From contig JARLJG010000037.1 in assembly GCA_031291325.1 (NCBI GenBank), positions 1 through 64,000 on the forward strand: DNA of 64,000 nucleotides. The letters are read 5' to 3'. Below, piece after piece: positions 53,282 through 62,067 of this stretch. The first letter of the stretch is position 1; each line of letters opens with the position of its first letter. A program made the position numbers and the translations under genes. The DNA comes from Burkholderiaceae bacterium (GTDB taxonomy: Bacteria; Pseudomonadota; Gammaproteobacteria; Burkholderiales; Burkholderiaceae_D). A model generated the notes under the pieces. It was not told the origin of the DNA, made no database searches, and was given only the letters and a program-made list of their open reading frames with translations.

Positions 53282-56200
53282 TGTGCGCTCTCCGTTTCGA
53301 CGACCAGGGGATAATTTCCCTTCTGCTCCTTCCAACGTTTTTGGATATCGTCACGTATCGTGGTTATTCGCCGTTCCGCCAAGTCGGGCGGCTCGCTGCC
53401 GCGCGCATAGGCGATGCGCACCACCGATGGCCGCTTCTTGAGTTGCTCCTGCAAGTCCGTCAATTGCTTCTGCCATTGCGGCAGCAACTGGTCGGAGCCC
53501 GCTTCAAATGCAGCGTCCGCCAGTTCCAGCCGAACCACGCGATGGACGGTTGCGCCGAAATTGATCTTCGTCACCTTGCCGCTGGTGATGCGCACGTCGC
53601 GCGGGTTTTCCGTGGTCAGCCGGTAGCCGGACGGCAGGGTGCGATCGTCCAGCTTCATCACGAAGTTGGAGCCGCGATCGGCGTTCGGGATGTCCGGGCA
53701 CGGCACATGGAAGCGCCCTTCGGCATCGGTCGTCACCAGCAATCCGCGCACCGTCGACAACCGCACGCCGGGTATGCCGCGCTCGCCTTCGTCCTGGTAG
53801 CCGTTGGCGTTCTTGTCGTCGAACACCTTGCCGATGATATCGGGGCAATCGAGGGTCGGGTCTGGCATGATGCGCACCGTGGCTGTGGCCAGGTTGGAAA
53901 GCTGGGCGCCGCCGATGCCGTTGGCGGCCCACGCCTGGTTGGTGTATTCGCCGTCGCCGACGCCGGTGCCTACGGTGAGGATCAGCGTATAGACTTTCTT
54001 TTCCAGTGCCGCAAAATTCTGGTTCGACCAATCCAGCGCGCGACCCGAAACCACGGGCGCAGTCGCCACGCCGTTAAGCGTCGCGCTGCCGCTGCGGTAT
54101 TTGAAGCCGGGCGGCATCTGGTCACGCACGTCGATCCCTTTCAACGCCAGGTTTTGCGTATTCGATACCGTAATCGTATAAGGCACCAAGCCGCCGACCG
54201 AGGTATTGACCATTTGCGTGGTCTTGCTGACCACCAGCCCGCCGACCGGGATCGGGTCGATCGGTATCTGGTTGTTCACGATCGGCGCCGAGCCGCCATT
54301 GGTGACGCTGAAGCTCAGGTAATACTGCGTGGTGGCCGCGCCGCCGGCAACGATGCCGACGCAAGCCGATGGATTGGTCACCTGCTTGACCGACAATGCA
54401 GGCGGGCCGTTGCTGGCCTGCACCAGCGCCGGCGCCGGGAACAGCCCGATATTGACGCTGCCGCTGCAAGGAGGCAGGCTGGTCGACGGCGCCGGCAAAT
54501 AACCCGACGGCGCCGTGACGGTCAGCGTGTACACGCCGGACGGGAAGTTATTTTGCAGCATGAACTGGTACAAGCCATCGGAACCCGTCACCTGCGTCAA
54601 GGCGGCAGAACCGCCGACCAGTTGCGTCGAGGCGTCGAAGCCGGCCGGCCCGGTAATGGCCACCGTGGCGCCGGATACCGGCGTGCGGGTCTGAGAGTTG
54701 TAGACCACGCCGGCCGGATCGAGCGGCAAATCCTGCTCGACCACGGTATCGCTCGCGTTCAACGTAATGCCGTTGATAAGGCCGCCGGATGCCGGCACGC
54801 CACGGTTGTTGCCGGATACCGGCATATTCGGCAAGGTGTCGCCGTTCTTGCTGAACGAAATCGTGTAGCCGCTGCCCAGCGGCAAGCCGCTGGTTTCGTA
54901 GCCGGGGCAATGCAGGTTGTCGAATTGATAGAACCCGCTGCTATCGGTGCTGACGGTGCAAATCAAGGTGCCGTTTTGCCGCAGTTGCACGGTCCAGCCC
55001 GGTTGCCCAAGCTGGCTGCCGTCGACCGGGCGCACCCGCGTGTGATTGCTATCGAGCCAGACGTAACCGTTGATGATAGGCGGTTTGAGCGACGGAACCG
55101 CCAGTTCGCCGTAGAGATAGCCGGTCAGATTGGCGCCGCCGGTCAGCTTGACGCCGTTGATGACATCGTTATTGCCGACTGCCACCGGCTTGCTGCCGGT
55201 AGCCGTGCCCGGACTGCCGGAAATAATGGTGGTCTTGCCGTCGGTATACCCGGCCGGCTGGGTCTCGACAATATTGTAGCCGTTGCTGTCGCTGGCGGGC
55301 ACGTTGGTGAAGCTGAACGAACCGTCGGCTGCGCTCACCGTGGTCAGCGCCTCCGAAGTGCCGCCGGCGGTATTGCCGGTCAAGGAAATGGTGACGCCGG
55401 CAATTCCTGCTTCGCCGGAATCCTTGACGCCGTTGTTATTCGCGTCCACGTAGACGTAACCGGAAATCGAGCCGCCGCTTTGCTCGCCGAAATCGTATTC
55501 GGTATAGGCGACGCCAGTCCCCAAAACGATATTCGAGATCGTATCGGCGCCGCCCGCCGCGACTGGTTTGGTCGAACTCGGCGCGCCGGGGTTGCCGCTG
55601 GCGACCGTGGTCTTGCCATCGGCGTAACTGCTCGGCTGCGTCTCGGTGATCGCATAGCCGACCGCTCCGCTTGGCGACAAGTTGGCAAACGAATAGCTGC
55701 CGTCGGCTGCCGTGGTGGTCGTCAGGTTGACCGCAGTGCCATAGATATTAGTGCCGGTCAAGGTCACGGTCACGCCGCCAATGCCGCTGTCGCTGGCGAC
55801 CCGCACGCCATTCTTGTTGGCGTCGACATACACGTAACCGGAGAGTGTGCTTCCAGGCAGTTCGCCAAAATTGTAATTGGCCAAGGTGCTATTGGAGCTC
55901 AACACCACTTTGCCGATTGCATCGGCGCCGCCCGAAGCCACCGGCTTGGTAGAGGTCGCCACGCCGGGATTGCCTGCCGCGACGGTGGTCTTGCCGTCCA
56001 GGTAAGCGGCCGGCTGGATTTCGGTAATCGTATAGCCGCTGGCATTGCTGGGCGTCAGATTGGTGAAGCGATAGCTGCCGTCGCCAGCGGTGGTGGTGGT
56101 CAGACTGACCGCATTGCCGTTGGTGTCGGTGCCGGTCAGGTTGACGGTAACGCCGCCGATCCCGGTTTCACCGGCGGTGTATACACCGCTGTTATTGGCG

Positions 56201-59200
56201 TCGACATAGACCAGGCCGGAAATCGAACTGCCTGCCAATTCGCCGAAATTATAGTTAATCAGTGTGTTATTGGTGGGCAGAACCACTTTTGAAATCACGT
56301 CGCTGCCGCCCGCTGCGACCGGTTTGGTCGACGTGGCGACACCGGGATTGCCCGCCATGATCGTGGTCTTGCCATCGATGTAAGCCGCCGGCTGGATCTC
56401 GGTAATGGTATAGCCGCTGCTATTGCTCGCGGCCAGACCCGAAAAACGGTAGCTGCCGTCGGCTACGGTGGTGGTGGTCAGATTGACCGCGTTGCCGTTG
56501 GTATCGGTACCGCTCAACTTGATCGTCACACCGGCGATGCGCTGGTCGCTGGCGACATAGACGCCGCTGTTGTTCGCGTCGACATAGACGGTGCCCCAGA
56601 TCCCGCCGCCGTCGACCGGCGCCGACACTTCGGCGAAATTGTTATTCGACGAAATCGTGTTGGTGCCGCTCAGGTTGATCGCGGAGATGACGGACGGCAA
56701 AACCGTGACGGCAGTCGCCGTGCCGCCGGTGCTGCCGACGGTCGTGATGCCGTTGCCGGTTGCGGGAGGCTGACTCGGTTCGGTGACGATATAAGTGCCC
56801 GCCGCAAGCCCCAAAAACACATAGCGCCCGTCCGAAGCGGTGACCGTGCTCTGCGTCACCGCCTGGTTGTTGAGGTCGGTGCCGGTCAGATTCAATGTGA
56901 CGCCGCCGATCCCATAGTCGCTGCCACCGTACACGCCGGTGTTGGTGAAGTCGACAAACACGCGGCCGGAAACCTGGCGTCCGGTCGGCACTTCGGCAAA
57001 ATTGTTGCCGGTGCTGGCGGTATTGGGCGGCAAGACCATCGCCGCAATCACGCTCGGCACCACGGTGTTGGCAGTGGCAGTGCCGGCAGTGCCGCCGTTG
57101 CCCACCGCGCCGGCAGTGGTGATGCCGTTGGCGGTATTGGCCGGCTGCGTCGGTTCGCGCACCGAATAGGTTCCGGGCGCCAAGCCGGTGAAGCTATAGT
57201 TGCCGCTGGTGTCGGTGGTGGTCGTGGCAATCACCGTGCCGGAACCGTTCAACAATTGTATCGTCACGCCGATCAGCGGAGTATCGCCCGCTTCTTCGAT
57301 GCCATTGTTGTTCTGGTCGAGAAATACCGTGCCGGATATGGCGGACGGGATCACTTCGGCGAAATTATTGTTGGGCGAAGTCGCCACGGTGCCGGCATTC
57401 TTCAACAGGATGATGTTGGAAATCGCGCTTGGCGTCACCGCCACGGCGGTCGCCGTTCCGGCGCTGCCGGTGCCGCCGATCGTACCGGCGGTGGTGATGC
57501 CGTTCAGGGTTCCGCTCGGCTGCGTCGGTTCGGTCACCGTGTAGCTGCCCGGATCGAGGGCGGTGAAGGAATAATTACCGAGCGCATCGGTGGTAGTCGA
57601 CAAACTGACCGCAAAGCTGGTGCCGCCACCAGCCGTGCCGCTGGAGCCGTAGTCGGTTCCGGCGAGGTTGATCGTCACGTTGGAAATCGGCGTGTCGCTG
57701 CCGCCGTAGATGCCGTTCGGCGTGACCGCGTTGTCGTTGAAGACGCGCCCCGAAATGTAGCCGAGCGGACTGATGACCAGGCTCGCGTTGGCCGCCTGGA
57801 TATTACTTCCCAGGCTGGTTTGCAGCGCGCCGACCGGAATCGTATTGTTGTACGTGCCGTTCAGCGTGCCGGTCACGTTGACGATAATGGTGCAGCCGCC
57901 GGCTGGAATCGTTGCGCCGCTGGCATAGGTAATGCTGCCGCTGCCGGCATTGGCGGTGACGCTGCCCAGCGTGCAGGTGCCGGCCAGGCCGTTGGGCGTG
58001 GCCACCACCAGATTGGCGGGCGCGATCGGCAGGGTGTCAGTCAGGGCCGAGGTCAAGGTGGCCGTCGAGCTATTGGTGTTGCCGAGCACGATGGTCAAGG
58101 TCGAGGTGCCGTTGACCGGGATCGAGGCCGGGCTGAATTGCTTGCCGACAGTCGGCGGATTTTGCACCACGACTGTGGCGGACGCCGGATTCTGGTTGGT
58201 CACGCCTTCCAGCGTGGTCAGCAAGCCACCGGCGATGGTGTTGACATAGCTACCTGCGGTATTGCTCACCACGTTGACGGTCACCGTGCAAGAGCCGCCT
58301 GCAGGCAGCGTGGCGCCGGTCAGCACCACGGAAGTGGCCGACGCTGCGGCGGCGACGCTGCCGCCGGCGCAAGTGGTGGAAGCGGTCGGTGTCAAGGCCA
58401 CGGTCAGGCTGGCCGGCAAGGTATCGGTCAACACCGCGCCGGTCAGCGGGATGCTGTTCGGATTGTTCAAGGTGATGGTCAGGGTCGACGGCGTGCCGAG
58501 CGGCACGGCGGTCGGGCTGAAGGCTTTGGTAATCGCCACCGGGTTGCGCACCTGCAGGGTGGCGGGCGCGGCCACCGGATTGCTGATTGAACCCGACCCT
58601 GCGGTGGCGGTCACGCCGCCGACCGCGATCACGTTGTTATACGTTCCGGTCGCAGCGCCCACGACGTCGATTTGCGCGACGCAGGTGGTCGAAACGCCGC
58701 CGGATGCCGCCGCCATCGAAACGCCGCTGACCGTCACCTGGGTGGCGGTGGTCGCCGTCACCGTGCCGCCGGTGCAGGTCGTGCTCGCATTGGCCCCCGA
58801 CGGAATCGTCAGCCCGGCGGGCAGATTGTCCACTGCCGTCAAATTGGTGAGGTTCAACGCCACCGGATTGATCAGCGTGATTTGCAATCGGGAGCGCGCG
58901 CCGGGAGTGACCACCGCAGGGACGAAGGTCTTGGTCACGCCGATATTGGCCGAAGCCGACAGGCTGGTCACGGTCGACAAGGTATTGCTCAACCCCTGGT
59001 CGTCGGCAATGGCGCCCGCTGGAATTGTGTCTTGCACCGTGCCGGTGGTGTTCAGGGTGACGTTGACGGTGACGGTGCACGACGAAGCCGCCGGCAACGA
59101 CACCCCGGTCACGCCGACGCTGGCGCCGCCCGCAACGGCGCTGACGATGCCGCCGGTACAAGTCGTGGCGCCGGCCGGCGTGCCGGAAACCACCATCCCG

Positions 59201-62067
59201 GTCGCCGCGCCGCCGGCTGTGCCGTTGCCGGTGAAATAGTCGGTCAAACTCATCCCGGTCAAGGCCACCGCCCCGGAGTTGGTGAAGGTGATGGTCAATA
59301 CGCTGACCTGCCCCGGCGCGGTCAAGCTGTTCGGCGCGGCATTGTTGGTGACGGTGATCGCGCCCGCCGAGCTATTGGTCAGTGTCGCCGCAACCGGCGT
59401 CACGTTTTGCACGCCGCCGGTTGCGGTGACGTTGCCGGCGGGGATGGTGTTGGTCCAATTCGAGACGCCGGTCGCCGTCACGTCGAACAACAGGTTGCAC
59501 TGGCCGCCGCCGGGTATCACGGCGCCGCTCATGCCGGCAGTGTGCGCGCCCGCAACCGCGCTGACGGTCGCGCCGCCGCCGCAAGTGGTGTAGGCGTTGG
59601 CCGGGTTCGCCACCACCATGCCGGTCGGCAGCGGATCGGTCACGCTGACGTTATTGAGGGTGCCGGAGCCGACATTGCCGAGTTGCACGGTGACCGTCGA
59701 CTTGCCGCCGGAATTGACCACGCTCGGGCTGAACGACTTGGCCGCCGTCAGCGCCGCCGAGTAGCTAAGGCTGGCCGATACCGGCCCGGCGCTGGATGCG
59801 GTCTGGGTGGTGCCGTCGGCGTAGGTCTGGGTGGCGGACAGCGCGCCGGCCGGCAAGGTATTGGTGTAATTGCCGGCCGGGCCGATGACGTTGACGCGCA
59901 AGATACAGGTGCCGGAGGCGCCGCTGCCGTTGTTGGCCCTGGCGGGAATCGTGGCCCCGCTCATGCTGACACTGGAACTGCCCGGCGTCGCAGTAAGCGT
60001 CGCGCCGCTGCAAGTGCTCGACGCGTTGGCCGGATTGGCGACCACCAATTGCAAACTGCTCGACCCGAGCGGCAAATTGTCGGTAAAGCTGGCATTGGTC
60101 AAAGGCTGCGCCGACAGGTTCGTGAAGGTTATCGTCAGTTGCGAAACCGTTCCTTCAAAAGTCGAGGCGGGATTGAACACCTTGCTGACGGTGGCTGTGT
60201 TGGCGACCGTCACATGCACGCTGTTGGAGGCGCCGGCATTGGTGTTGGTCCCGGCGCCGTTGCCGTCGGCCACGCCGTCGACGGCAATTACGTTACTCAA
60301 GTTGGTGCCGATGGCCGCGCCGGTCGGCGTCATCGCCCAAAAAGTGACCGTGCAGACGGACGGACTTGGCCCAACTCCTGCCGGCACCGTCGCTATGGTG
60401 AAATGCGGCGTGCCGTCGCTGGCGGGCAATGCGGGAATATCGGTGCTCAAGGTCAAACATCCAGAACCGGACAAGGTCGGCGCCGCCGGGCTGGACGGCA
60501 ACGCATACATGCCTGCCGGCAGCACGTCGGTGATGCGGACGTTGCTCAACGCTGTCGCCGAATAATTGCTGACGGTGAGCGTATATTGAACCGGGTTGCC
60601 GGGACCGGCCGTGCCGGTATTGACGCCCTTGCCGATGGTCAGTTGATCGATCACGGTTACGCTATGGCTGGCCGGCTGGCTGACAATGGTGGCATCGGTG
60701 GTGCCGACTGCGCCGGCGGCTATCGTATTGGTGAAGGATTGCGGCGTGCCGGGTGTTTGCAACGTGCCTGTGTAATTCACGGTGATTGTGCAACTGCTGG
60801 AGGCCGGTATGCTGCCGCCGGTCAGCGTGATCCCGGTGTTGCCGCCAGTTGCCGCCGCGACCGCGCCGGCGCAGGTGGTCGCCACGGAATTGACCTTGAG
60901 TCCATATGTTGGAGAGCCGATGCCGTCGATCGGATTGTCGGTAAACGACGTCAAGTTCACCACATTGAGCGGACTCGCATTGGTGAGCGTGATGGTCAGC
61001 GTCGCGGCTTGACCGGCTGCGATGGTGCCCGGCGTAAATACCTTGCCAACCTGCAGCAGCGACACGATGGACAAGCTGGCGGTGGCGTTGGCGGCGGGCA
61101 CCAGGCCGCGCTGATCGCCGAAATCGGTGCTGCGATCGATGGTGTTGGTGACCGCCATGCTGTACGCGCCGCCGGTAGTGGTTCCCACCAGATCGACCGC
61201 CAGTGTGCATGAGCCGCCGGCGGCCACGTCGCCGCCGGTGGCAATCAAGGTCGTCGCTGCGGCTGCCGGAGCAAATGCGGGAGCGACGCCGGCGCCAGTG
61301 CAAGTCGACGTCGCGTTGGGCGTGGCCGCCACTTGCAGGCCGGACGGCAACACGTCATGTATCGCCCACGCCGGACTATTGGCTGCGGTATTGAGAGGGA
61401 GATCCTTGGTCGCATTGCTGGAGTTATCGATCTTGATGGTCAGGCGCACGGTCTGATCGCTCTTGACCACTGTGCTGCGCGAGAAACTCTTGGATATCAC
61501 CGGGAGATTCAGGTTGTTGACCGTGATCGACTGCTGCGCCTGGGTGCCGTTGGCAACGGCGCCGGTGTCGGTTCCGGTGACTGCGCCGACTGGAATGGTG
61601 TTGGTCTGCACAGAGTTGGCCGCGGTCGAGGTCACCTCGACATCGATATCGCATTCGCCGCTGGCGCCGCCAGCCTGCGCCAGCGGCAGCACGCCGCCCG
61701 CCAGGGAAATGAGATTCGTGCCCAGCACGGCGGTCACGGTTCCCGACGGCGCCACCGAGGCGCCGGTGCCGTCGGTGCAGGTGTAGGAGGTCAAGCCGGC
61801 GCCGGCCACCACGATCGCGGCGGGCATCGTGTCGGTAAAGGCAACTCCGGTCACCGTCGACGCCGAGTTGCTGTTGGAGATCGTGATATGGAATGAAGTG
61901 ATGTCACCCGGATAAATCGGATTGGCGTAACCGGTCGTTATACTCTTCGAGACGTTGAGGGCGGCCAGCGCCCCCTGCGACATCGTTATCCCGATAAGGA
62001 ACGCCATCAGCGAGCGGCGGATGAACAACGAGAGCGACAGAAATTTACAAGAATGGCTCAGGTGCAT
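53278..62067 (-). CDS. Giant secreted DUF11/SdrD_B-repeat protein with C-terminal OmpA-like domain
   Basis: 2929 aa. A signal sequence (LMAFLIGITMSQGALA) is followed by about ten DUF11 repeats of ~140 aa (~35-1430), each with a strand like VSKxFxPxxxxxGxxxxLTITxxN and a TDxLPxG turn. From ~1435 come about eight SdrD_B/CnaB-like repeats, most opening xSGxVYVDANNxGVY with Ca2+-loop-like DxNxxG motifs, and a further one near 2740. A further DUF11 unit lies near 2600. The last ~85 residues (VVRLELADAAFEAGSDQLLPQWQ onward, quoted in part) look OmpA-like, which would anchor the C-terminus in the periplasm. No type I or autotransporter signal is seen. It is coupled to the outer-membrane protein gene, which may anchor or export it. 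Likely a fibrous adhesin or matrix protein; this is inferred. Confidence 0.85.
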   Translation of the reverse strand: MHLSHSCKFLSLSLFIRRSLMAFLIGITMSQGALAALNVSKSITTGYANPIYPGDITSFHITISNSNSASTVTGVAFTDTMPAAIVVAGAGLTSYTCTDGTGASVAPSGTVTAVLGTNLISLAGGVLPLAQAGGASGECDIDVEVTSTAANSVQTNTIPVGAVTGTDTGAVANGTQAQQSITVNNLNLPVISKSFSRSTVVKSDQTVRLTIKIDNSSNATKDLPLNTAANSPAWAIHDVLPSGLQVAATPNATSTCTGAGVAPAFAPAAAATTLIATGGDVAAGGSCTLAVDLVGTTTGGAYSMAVTNTIDRSTDFGDQRGLVPAANATASLSIVSLLQVGKVFTPGTIAAGQAATLTITLTNASPLNVVNLTSFTDNPIDGIGSPTYGLKVNSVATTCAGAVAAATGGNTGITLTGGSIPASSSCTITVNYTGTLQTPGTPQSFTNTIAAGAVGTTDATIVSQPASHSVTVIDQLTIGKGVNTGTAGPGNPVQYTLTVSNYSATALSNVRITDVLPAGMYALPSSPAAPTLSGSGCLTLSTDIPALPASDGTPHFTIATVPAGVGPSPSVCTVTFWAMTPTGAAIGTNLSNVIAVDGVADGNGAGTNTNAGASNSVHVTVANTATVSKVFNPASTFEGTVSQLTITFTNLSAQPLTNASFTDNLPLGSSSLQLVVANPANASSTCSGATLTATPGSSSVSMSGATIPARANNGSGASGTCILRVNVIGPAGNYTNTLPAGALSATQTYADGTTQTASSAGPVSASLSYSAALTAAKSFSPSVVNSGGKSTVTVQLGNVGSGTLNNVSVTDPLPTGMVVANPANAYTTCGGGATVSAVAGAHTAGMSGAVIPGGGQCNLLFDVTATGVSNWTNTIPAGNVTATGGVQNVTPVAATLTNSSAGAITVTNNAAPNSLTAPGQVSVLTITFTNSGAVALTGMSLTDYFTGNGTAGGAATGMVVSGTPAGATTCTGGIVSAVAGGASVGVTGVSLPAASSCTVTVNVTLNTTGTVQDTIPAGAIADDQGLSNTLSTVTSLSASANIGVTKTFVPAVVTPGARSRLQITLINPVALNLTNLTAVDNLPAGLTIPSGANASTTCTGGTVTATTATQVTVSGVSMAAASGGVSTTCVAQIDVVGAATGTYNNVIAVGGVTATAGSGSISNPVAAPATLQVRNPVAITKAFSPTAVPLGTPSTLTITLNNPNSIPLTGAVLTDTLPASLTVALTPTASTTCAGGSVAAAASATSVVLTGATLPAGGSCTVTVNVVSNTAGSYVNTIAGGLLTTLEGVTNQNPASATVVVQNPPTVGKQFSPASIPVNGTSTLTIVLGNTNSSTATLTSALTDTLPIAPANLVVATPNGLAGTCTLGSVTANAGSGSITYASGATIPAGGCTIIVNVTGTLNGTYNNTIPVGALQTSLGSNIQAANASLVISPLGYISGRVFNDNAVTPNGIYGGSDTPISNVTINLAGTDYGSSGTAGGGTSFAVSLSTTTDALGNYSFTALDPGSYTVTEPTQPSGTLNGITTAGTIGGTGSAGTATAVAVTPSAISNIILLKNAGTVATSPNNNFAEVIPSAISGTVFLDQNNNGIEEAGDTPLIGVTIQLLNGSGTVIATTTTDTSGNYSFTGLAPGTYSVREPTQPANTANGITTAGAVGNGGTAGTATANTVVPSVIAAMVLPPNTASTGNNFAEVPTGRQVSGRVFVDFTNTGVYGGSDYGIGGVTLNLTGTDLNNQAVTQSTVTASDGRYVFLGLAAGTYIVTEPSQPPATGNGITTVGSTGGTATAVTVLPSVISAINLSGTNTISSNNNFAEVSAPVDGGGIWGTVYVDANNSGVYVASDQRIAGVTIKLSGTDTNGNAVNLTTTTVADGSYRFSGLAASNSSGYTITEIQPAAYIDGKTTIMAGNPGVATSTKPVAAGGSDVISKVVLPTNNTLINYNFGELAGSSISGLVYVDANNSGVYTAGETGIGGVTVNLTGTDTNGNAVSLTTTTAGDGSYRFTNLTPSNASGYTITEIQPAAYLDGKTTVAAGNPGVATSTKPVASGGADAIGKVVLSSNSTLANYNFGELPGSTLSGYVYVDANKNGVRVASDSGIGGVTVTLTGTNIYGTAVNLTTTTAADGSYSFANLSPSGAVGYAITETQPSSYADGKTTVASGNPGAPSSTKPVAAGGADTISNIVLGTGVAYTEYDFGEQSGGSISGYVYVDANNNGVKDSGEAGIAGVTISLTGNTAGGTSEALTTVSAADGSFSFTNVPASDSNGYNIVETQPAGYTDGKTTIISGSPGTATGSKPVAVGNNDVINGVKLTGGANLTGYLYGELAVPSLKPPIINGYVWLDSNHTRVRPVDGSQLGQPGWTVQLRQNGTLICTVSTDSSGFYQFDNLHCPGYETSGLPLGSGYTISFSKNGDTLPNMPVSGNNRGVPASGGLINGITLNASDTVVEQDLPLDPAGVVYNSQTRTPVSGATVAITGPAGFDASTQLVGGSAALTQVTGSDGLYQFMLQNNFPSGVYTLTVTAPSGYLPAPSTSLPPCSGSVNIGLFPAPALVQASNGPPALSVKQVTNPSACVGIVAGGAATTQYYLSFSVTNGGSAPIVNNQIPIDPIPVGGLVVSKTTQMVNTSVGGLVPYTITVSNTQNLALKGIDVRDQMPPGFKYRSGSATLNGVATAPVVSGRALDWSNQNFAALEKKVYTLILTVGTGVGDGEYTNQAWAANGIGGAQLSNLATATVRIMPDPTLDCPDIIGKVFDDKNANGYQDEGERGIPGVRLSTVRGLLVTTDAEGRFHVPCPDIPNADRGSNFVMKLDDRTLPSGYRLTTENPRDVRITSGKVTKINFGATVHRVVRLELADAAFEAGSDQLLPQWQKQLTDLQEQLKKRPSVVRIAYARGSEPPDLAERRITTIRDDIQKRWKEQKGNYPLVVETESAQ
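55430..56600. repeat. Tandem SdrD_B coding repeats, ~377-bp period
   Basis: Inside the giant gene, near-identical blocks recur at ~55440, ~55816, ~56193 and ~56572 (each containing gcgtc(g/c)ac(a/g)ta(g/c)ac), a period of ~375-380 bp or ~126 codons. They encode the most similar SdrD_B units. Such tracts can expand or contract by recombination. Confidence 0.8.

Noticed and set aside
49637-53314. 1225-codon open frame antisense to the outer-membrane protein gene
   Set aside because: Its product is Arg/His/Gln-rich with no domain or ribosome site; it mirrors the codon pattern of the real gene on the other strand, which has a signal peptide and OmpA domain.
53044-56292. 1082-codon open frame antisense to the giant repeat gene
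   Set aside because: Low-complexity shadow of the SdrD_B repeats; repetitive only because the real gene is repetitive.
55430-57800. Regular spacing of repeats that might suggest a CRISPR array
   Set aside because: Period is ~377 bp and the repeats are protein-coding and in frame; no short repeats with unique spacers and no cas genes.
58672-61212. 846-codon open frame antisense to the DUF11 repeats
   Set aside because: Arg/Gly/Ala/His-rich shadow without domain or start signals.
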